Below are positions 59,421 to 64,000 of a stretch of 64,000 nt of DNA, piece by piece. The position numbers and the translations under genes were made by a program. The notes under the pieces are model-generated. The model had not been told where the DNA came from, did not search any database, and worked only from the letters and a program-made list of their open reading frames with translations. Positions within the stretch are counted from its first letter, which is position 1; each line of letters starts with the position of its first letter. The DNA comes from Arcicella rigui (GTDB taxonomy: Bacteria; Bacteroidota; Bacteroidia; Cytophagales; Spirosomataceae): the NCBI RefSeq assembly GCF_034929435.1, contig NZ_JAYFUM010000011.1, positions 156,863-220,862 of the forward strand, written 5' to 3'.

Positions 59421-59861
59421 ATGGCAAGGCCATATTCAAACATAAATTCTTTTTTACTTGCTAATCCGAACAGAGATTACAGCTTTAGAAGAGACTTCTC
59501 CACCTCAACTGAGCATAATGTATTGCTTACTCTCTCATGTAAAAAAAACATAGAGGTTGACTGGAAAGACATTAGTCATCTGGAAGCAATTAGTAATTAT
59601 ACTATGTTTTACCTTAATAATGGAAAAAAATTGTTAGTTTCACGTACAATGAAAGTTTTTTTGCCTAAATTAGATGCGGAAATGTTTGTACGTGTACACA
59701 AGTCATTCGTGATAAACTTAACTTACTTGTCACAGTTTGATGTACGAGAAGAAATGTTCGTTCAACTAAGAGATGGAAGTAAAATTTCAATATCTCGAAG
59801 AAAGAAGAAGGAATTTGTTGAAAAAACTAAAAAATATTTTAGTAAATTTGGCATAAATTAA
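59421..59861 (+). CDS. Stand-alone LytTR DNA-binding protein
   Basis: Transcription regulator of 146 residues without receiver domain. Start taken at the ATG at 59421 (MARPYSNINSFLLANPNRDY). The LytTR domain occupies ~45-140: KKNIEVDWKDISHLEAISNY, FYLNNGKKLLVSRTMKVFLP, FVRVHKSFVINLTYLSQFDV and VQLRDGSKISISRRKKKEFV. The N-terminal 40 residues are polar and unassigned. It follows a LuxR-type regulator on the same strand and has its own terminator. Confidence 0.88.
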   Translation: MARPYSNINSFLLANPNRDYSFRRDFSTSTEHNVLLTLSCKKNIEVDWKDISHLEAISNYTMFYLNNGKKLLVSRTMKVFLPKLDAEMFVRVHKSFVINLTYLSQFDVREEMFVQLRDGSKISISRRKKKEFVEKTKKYFSKFGIN

Positions 59862-59977
59862 AAAAGAAATTAGTGGTTAGGTATTTATGAAACGGGGGTG
59901 ATTTTTTGCCCCACGTTTTTAATCCAAAACCATAGCGATATTTAAGATAATAGGTGTAGAACTATTAATTTGCACAG

Positions 59978-60002
59978 GGAGATGTTTTTAACGTCTCCTT
60001 TT
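59978..60002 (+). terminator. Terminator of the LytTR gene
   Basis: Stem ggagatg / cgtctcc (59978-59984 / 59992-59998, one wobble) with T-rich loop and four T after it. Confidence 0.6.
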
Positions 60003-60018
60003 GTCTTTTATGACTATC

Positions 60019-61404
60019 TCAAAATTCTCTTGCCATATTAAAAACAAAGTGTTTTTCTTTTAGACTATTGATGGCATAGTTGAAACGAACTACCAAATTA
60101 TAGTACGTTACCACATCCAAACCCACACCCAAGCCATACAGCCTACGATTTGCCAGATTACTTTTATTTTCAGAAGCAAAACGATTTTCAACATAGGCCC
60201 AATCAGCAAAAATATTAGGGTATAAACCAATCGGGATTTGATTGAATTGTTTCAGTTTTAAAAACTTCACACTAATTTTTTCTTTCAACAATTCATATCG
60301 AAGCGTATTTTTTGCATAAAAGTACTTTGTACCATCTACCACATACAATTCAAAGCCTCTTACTAAATCGCCACCATAGCCCAAACCTCTGACATTATAA
60401 TAAGGCTGACGGTCTGGAAAAGAAATTTTCCCTTCCAAATTCATACTATAAAATAGTTTTTTAGCCAAAGGTTTATACAGTGAATATCCCCCGATTACTT
60501 CTAATTGATGAACATCATCACTTGGCAAAAGTCCCAATTTATTGATGAGTACTTCGTAGCGTTTGCCTTTCAAAGGATAAGTAATATTATCTCGAAAATC
60601 ATAATTGAAATAATAACTCAATTGCCCATATACTTGGCGAGTACTTCCATTTGCTAAATAATTAGGGTTAAGTACTTGAATCGTATCGGCAATCGAAATA
60701 TTGTTGTACTTCAGTTCAAGCGTATGAAAATTATAAAAACCATATCTTTTTTTTAGGTAAATACTTCCTACAAAACGCTCTCGCAAATTGATACTTTTAC
60801 TTCTGAGGTAATAAAGAGTATCATTTAAACTCATAAAAGCAACGTTCTTATTGGTTGTATAAGAAACACTCATGCCAATCCCTGTCTTCTGAGCTTTATC
60901 AATATAAGGAATTCGATAACTAAAGTCTAACCGCTGAGTAAAACCTCCTTCTAAATGCAAAGAGAGGCGTTCGCCCCTTCCATTAAAATTGCTATGGATT
61001 AAATCTATTCCATAAATCGTTCTTCTAAAATCATGTCCACGACTCCACCACTCCGAAAAATTTCTATCCGCCAGCACAAATAAAGGATAGCCCAAAATAA
61101 ACCATTGTTCTTGTAAGTGAATTTCTATACTTAATTGATTTTTTTCGTTAAAAATGGGCTTCAATTCTACATGGACAAATAAATTGGTATTCATTATTTT
61201 CCTGCGGTTAAGCTCCAAACGCTCATTTAATAAGCTTTTACTTAGCGAATCGCCAACAAGAAAATCTAATTCTCTTAGAATAATCTTATCTTTTGTTTTT
61301 TCGTTACCAACAATTTTGATTTCTTGAACAACAAAAAACGTATCAGCCTGCGAAAACTGCGAGGAAATATTGAGAAAGGATAGAAGAAAGGAAATCAATA
61401 GCAT
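60019..61404 (-). CDS. TamA/BamA-like outer membrane protein (one POTRA plus beta-barrel)
   Basis: Omp85-superfamily protein of 461 residues. Signal peptide at 1-~20 (MLLISFLLSFLNISSQFSQA), one POTRA domain at ~24-95 (VQEIKIVGNEKTKDKIILRE, RRKIMNTNLFVHVELKPI), then a barrel with the Bac_surface_Ag type strands (HLEGGFTQRLDFSYRIPYI, YYFNYDFRDNITYPLKGKRY, RGLGYGGDLVRGFELYVVDG) and a terminal aromatic residue (FNMAREF), the usual BAM-targeting end. BamA has five POTRA domains, so this is a shorter relative whose client is unknown. A -7 box directly abuts the ATG, suggesting a leaderless transcript. Confidence 0.85.
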   Translation of the reverse strand: MLLISFLLSFLNISSQFSQADTFFVVQEIKIVGNEKTKDKIILRELDFLVGDSLSKSLLNERLELNRRKIMNTNLFVHVELKPIFNEKNQLSIEIHLQEQWFILGYPLFVLADRNFSEWWSRGHDFRRTIYGIDLIHSNFNGRGERLSLHLEGGFTQRLDFSYRIPYIDKAQKTGIGMSVSYTTNKNVAFMSLNDTLYYLRSKSINLRERFVGSIYLKKRYGFYNFHTLELKYNNISIADTIQVLNPNYLANGSTRQVYGQLSYYFNYDFRDNITYPLKGKRYEVLINKLGLLPSDDVHQLEVIGGYSLYKPLAKKLFYSMNLEGKISFPDRQPYYNVRGLGYGGDLVRGFELYVVDGTKYFYAKNTLRYELLKEKISVKFLKLKQFNQIPIGLYPNIFADWAYVENRFASENKSNLANRRLYGLGVGLDVVTYYNLVVRFNYAINSLKEKHFVFNMAREF

Positions 61405-61408
61405 ACGT

Positions 61409-61416
61409 CAAAGTTA
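61409..61416 (-). promoter_or_regulatory. Candidate -7 box abutting the TamA-like ATG
   Basis: Reads TAACTTTG on the minus strand; only four bases separate it from the ATG at 61404. Confidence 0.45.
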
Positions 61417-61607
61417 AGCAATAATTCTAAAAGAAAACGCAGACTTTATTTGAGTGTTATGCTGGTAGAAGTACATATTTTTGCACTGATAGAATTCAAT
61501 CAATAAAAATTTAAAATCGTGCAAAATCTTAGCTTCAAAAAGTATAAAATATTCTGAATAAATTAGTATTATTGTAAATTAAAGTAACCATTTTTTAAAC
61601 AATATAT

Positions 61608-62945
61608 ATGAATATCACCAAACCCCGTTTATCTTTCTCTCAAATCATAAACATGAATGTCGGATTTTTTGGCATTCAGTATAGTTTTGGTTTGCAACAA
61701 AGTGCGATAAATCCAATTTATGATTTCTTGGGAGCAAGTCCTGATGAAATACCTCTATTAAATTTAGCAGGTCCAATGACAGGATTATTAGTTCAACCTA
61801 TTATTGGTACACTAAGTGACAGAACTTGGCATCCACGCTGGGGACGTCGTAAACCTTACTTCTTTATAGGAGCGTTACTTTGCAGTTTAGCACTTTTTAT
61901 TTATCCATTTAGTAGTTCTTTATGGATGGCTGCCGGCTTACTTTGGATTTTAGATGCTGGTAACAATACTGCAATGGAGCCGTATCGAGCATTCATTGCC
62001 GATAAGCTCCCTGCCGACCAACAAGCAACAGGCTTTTTATCACAAAGCTTTTTTACTGGTTTAGGTATTACTTTGGCTAATATTTCGCTCTTTATATTTC
62101 AAAAATTTATTACTGGCGAACATGGACATATTCCTTATTGGGTATTTGGTTCTTTCTTTTTAGGCTCAGTTTGTTCGATAAGTTCAGTACTCTGGTCGAT
62201 GTCTAAAACGCCAGAAATTCCTCCAACAGCCGAAGAATTAGAGCAGATTCGTCAACACAAAGGCGGAATATTTTCTCCATTTTTAGAAATCATGGAAGCC
62301 ATCAAAGATATGCCTAAAGTAATGTGGCAATTAGCTTTAGTGTATGTGTTTCAGTGGTACGCCCTTTTTTGTTATTGGCAAAATGCTTCAAAAAGTATTG
62401 CTCAATCTGTTTGGCATACTACTCCAAACGCCGACAAACAGCTTTACGAAGAAGCTGTCGGTTGGACAGGTTTGGTAAATGGTTGGTACAACATTGCTAC
62501 TTTCCTTTCAGCATTTGCTTTAGTGGGTTTGGCCAAAAAGTATTCACCAAAATTGGTGCATGTACTTTGTTTAATCATTGCAGGAGTTGGTTTGTTGATT
62601 TTCCCACATATTGAAAATAAATATTTACTCTTCGCTCCTATGACAGGTTTCGGTATTGCATGGGCAAGTATGATGGGCGTACCTTACTTGATGGTAATTT
62701 CGGAAATTCCCAAAGAGAGATATGGCGTTTATATGGGAATTATCAATATGATGATTGTGATTCCGATGATTATTCAAAACTTAACTTTTGGATATGTACT
62801 CGAACACTTTTTAGACAATGACCCAGGAAAAGCTATCACATTTGCAGGAGTATTTTTACTAATTGCCTCTGGTGCAACAATGCTTATGAAATCTGGAAAA
62901 GTACAAGATGGCATGGAAATTCCAACAGGAGTTGGCGGACACTAA
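61608..62945 (+). CDS. MFS transporter, SLC45-like sugar permease
   Basis: Major facilitator protein of 445 residues with 12 predicted helices. The loop after helix 2 reads GTLSDRTWHPRWGRRKPYFF, the GxxSDRxxxxxGRRRP motif of the SLC45/sucrose-maltose permease group; the N-terminus FFGIQYSFGLQQSAINPIYD is also typical. A later block reads KERYGVYMGIINMMIVIPMI. Such carriers move disaccharides with protons. In many Bacteroidota the gene sits by maltose phosphorylase, but no sugar enzyme is next to it here. Terminator follows. Confidence 0.85.
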   Translation: MNITKPRLSFSQIINMNVGFFGIQYSFGLQQSAINPIYDFLGASPDEIPLLNLAGPMTGLLVQPIIGTLSDRTWHPRWGRRKPYFFIGALLCSLALFIYPFSSSLWMAAGLLWILDAGNNTAMEPYRAFIADKLPADQQATGFLSQSFFTGLGITLANISLFIFQKFITGEHGHIPYWVFGSFFLGSVCSISSVLWSMSKTPEIPPTAEELEQIRQHKGGIFSPFLEIMEAIKDMPKVMWQLALVYVFQWYALFCYWQNASKSIAQSVWHTTPNADKQLYEEAVGWTGLVNGWYNIATFLSAFALVGLAKKYSPKLVHVLCLIIAGVGLLIFPHIENKYLLFAPMTGFGIAWASMMGVPYLMVISEIPKERYGVYMGIINMMIVIPMIIQNLTFGYVLEHFLDNDPGKAITFAGVFLLIASGATMLMKSGKVQDGMEIPTGVGGH

Positions 62946-62965
62946 TCCATTTTATTAAAACTTTT

Positions 62966-63004
62966 AAAAAGTCCTATTCTTCTATTTAGAATAGGACTTT
63001 TTTT
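62966..63004. terminator. Terminator behind the MFS gene
   Basis: 15-bp stem aaaaagtcctattct / agaataggacttttt with a 7-base loop, then T. Confidence 0.9.
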
Positions 63005-63162
63005 GTATAAAACTTTACGATTATCAGTCCAGTTTTGCTCTTGAGCTAAAAAATAAGCTTTTACATGATAATACCTGTTACTTTATAGATAATTTAGTCT
63101 ATCGAATAAGATTATAAAAACTAAATATTTCAATTAAACAATCCATTCTAAATTCAATTATT

Positions 63163-63735
63163 ATGCAAAAAGTAACTTTATTATTTGCCTTTTTATTGGT
63201 TTCAGTAGCTTCATTTGGTCAGTGGGCTATCGACAAAGGACATTCCAAATTCACCTTCATTGCCGAACATCACGGTATATCAGAAGTTGACGGTTATTTT
63301 AAAAAGTTTGATGGTAAGATTACAGCAACAAAAGATGATTTATCTGATGCTGTTTTTGAAATCACTATCGAATCACCAAGTATCAATACAGATCTTGAAA
63401 TGAGAGATAATCATTTGAAAAGTGAAGATATGTTTAATGTAGAAAAATTTCCAACTATTACCTTTAAAAGTACTTCACTTACTAAAATCAGCGGGAATAA
63501 GTACAAAATGAATGGAGATATAACAATTAAGGGCATTACAAAGCCAATTGCATTAGATGTTACGATGAATGGCCCAGCAGCTCATCCTAATCCAAATAAC
63601 AAAAAACTGCAATTGGGTATAAAAGCAACTACAACCATTAAAAGAAGTGATTTTGGAATCGGAGGAAAATTAGCAACAATTATGGTTGGAGATGAAATCT
63701 CTATTCGTGCAACTGGAGAATTTCAGAAAAATTAA
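63163..63735 (+). CDS. YceI-family periplasmic protein
   Basis: Lipocalin-like beta-barrel protein of 190 residues that in homologues binds polyisoprenoids. Signal peptide at 1-~20 (MQKVTLLFAFLLVSVASFGQ). Family blocks: WAIDKGHSKFTFIAEHHGIS, VEKFPTITFKSTSLTKISGN, and MNGDITIKGITKPIALDVTM, plus RSDFGIGGKLATIMVGDEIS with the final ATGEFQKN. Role in oxidative, acid or osmotic stress or isoprenoid handling is not resolved. Monocistronic with a strong terminator. Confidence 0.93.
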   Translation: MQKVTLLFAFLLVSVASFGQWAIDKGHSKFTFIAEHHGISEVDGYFKKFDGKITATKDDLSDAVFEITIESPSINTDLEMRDNHLKSEDMFNVEKFPTITFKSTSLTKISGNKYKMNGDITIKGITKPIALDVTMNGPAAHPNPNNKKLQLGIKATTTIKRSDFGIGGKLATIMVGDEISIRATGEFQKN

Positions 63736-63752
63736 TGACTTGAAAACATAAT

Positions 63753-63793
63753 AAAAAAAGGAGTACATTCTATAAGATGTACTCCTTTTTTTT
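63753..63793. terminator. Terminator behind yceI-like gene
   Basis: aaaaaaaggagtacat / atgtactccttttttt stem with a short loop and flanking A and T runs, usable from both strands. Confidence 0.9.
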
Positions 63794-63844
63794 GGTTTGG
63801 TTTGATATTTTCTTTTGACACAGATTGCGAGTTGTGTTAAAAAC

Positions 63845-63881
63845 AAACAGCCGTTGATAGTTTATCTAACAACGGCTGTTT
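63845..63881 (-). terminator. rRNA operon terminator
   Basis: Perfect 12-bp stem aaacagccgttg / caacggctgttt; on the minus strand it is followed by tgttttt. It lies directly behind the 5S rRNA gene. Confidence 0.8.
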
Positions 63882-63888
63882 AAATATT

Positions 63889-63998
63889 TTTGGGGTTTAT
63901 CTACTTTCCCGCATGTGATTGCAGTATCATCAACGGCACTGGGCTTAACTTCTCTGTTCGAGATGGGAAGAGGTGAACACCAGTCCTATCAACCCCAT
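63889..63998 (-). rRNA. rrf: 5S ribosomal RNA
   Basis: On the minus strand the sequence has the near-universal 5S blocks ctcttcccatctcgaacaga and gaagttaagcccagtg, and the loop E/helix IV part gggaaagtaga. Terminal helix I is formed by tggggtt (63997-63991) and aacccca (63897-63891), so the gene is essentially complete, about 110 bases; exact ends are uncertain by one or two bases. As 5S is the last gene of bacterial rRNA operons, the 23S and 16S genes should lie to the right of the window. Confidence 0.93.
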
Positions 63999-64000
63999 AA

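Overview
This is an AT-rich (by eye mid-to-high 30s % GC) chromosomal segment from a member of the Bacteroidota, most likely a Cytophagales/Spirosomataceae-type organism (Arcicella, Flectobacillus or Emticicia-like; the genus is an inference). The evidence is a PorP/SprF protein of the type IX secretion world, a DUF4494 protein, a two-domain NagB, a birA-rsfS-ftsH neighbourhood, general lack of Shine-Dalgarno sites, and Bacteroidota-type -7 boxes (TAnnTTTG) in front of several genes. The right edge carries a 5S rRNA gene on the minus strand with a terminator behind it, so an rRNA operon continues beyond position 64000. The left edge cuts the 2-oxoglutarate dehydrogenase E1 gene.

Layout. 0-7.3 kb: sucA (partial), a PorP/SprF protein, a 1-kb gene-free stretch with a 42-bp tandem array, a vanadium-haloperoxidase/PAP2 protein and a large secreted beta-propeller/Ig-like protein. 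7.4-12.2 kb: a UbiA-like membrane protein, the molybdenum cofactor genes moeA, moaC and mobA, then miaA. 12.9-16.7 kb: three codirectional genes that fit the lower lysine (saccharopine/aminoadipate) catabolic route: an ALDH7-type semialdehyde dehydrogenase, a DUF1338 2-oxoadipate dioxygenase/decarboxylase homologue and a short saccharopine dehydrogenase homologue. The products would feed 2-oxoglutarate metabolism. 16.8-25.6 kb: a CurA-like reductase, a UPF0323-like lipoprotein, a secreted GH2 beta-galactosidase, and a LytS/LytR two-component pair whose kinase carries an adhesin-like beta-helix N-terminus.

25.6-29.3 kb is the accessory-looking part: a triple-hairpin element, two unknown proteins, a ComEC-like metallo-beta-lactamase-fold protein flanked by an imperfect ~72-bp direct repeat, another hairpin element, and an array of 22 units of exactly 21 bp with no indels. 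29.3-39.8 kb: a Tat-exported PcRGLX/YetA-like protein, fumC, a DUF4494 protein, a PolX whose polymerase active site is degenerate but whose PHP site is intact, a small lipoprotein, an XRE regulator and a NagB-PIG-L fusion. 39.8-50.7 kb: a BlaR1/BlaI-type pair, RqcH-like NFACT protein, a vSGLT-like symporter, thiN, lpxH, ftsH, rsfS, birA and a 38-residue membrane microprotein. 51-63.8 kb: DEAD-box helicase, rarA, queA with a DUF1648 membrane protein, PduO-type adenosyltransferase, ilvE, a lipoprotein, a LuxR-type response regulator, a LytTR regulator, a TamA/BamA-like outer membrane protein, an SLC45-like MFS transporter and a YceI protein.

The most unusual feature is not a gene. Many intergenic gaps are filled with modular short-word repeats of several vocabularies (ccgaaatcc / gctcatagctc; acacagagg; attcactaactcactc; actttaggaatttgagattc; cctcacccccaacccc), often arranged as inverted, sometimes nested, pairs that start at the stop codon of one gene and end at, or inside, the start of the next. 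In mobA and miaA the repeats appear to have become the N-terminal codons.
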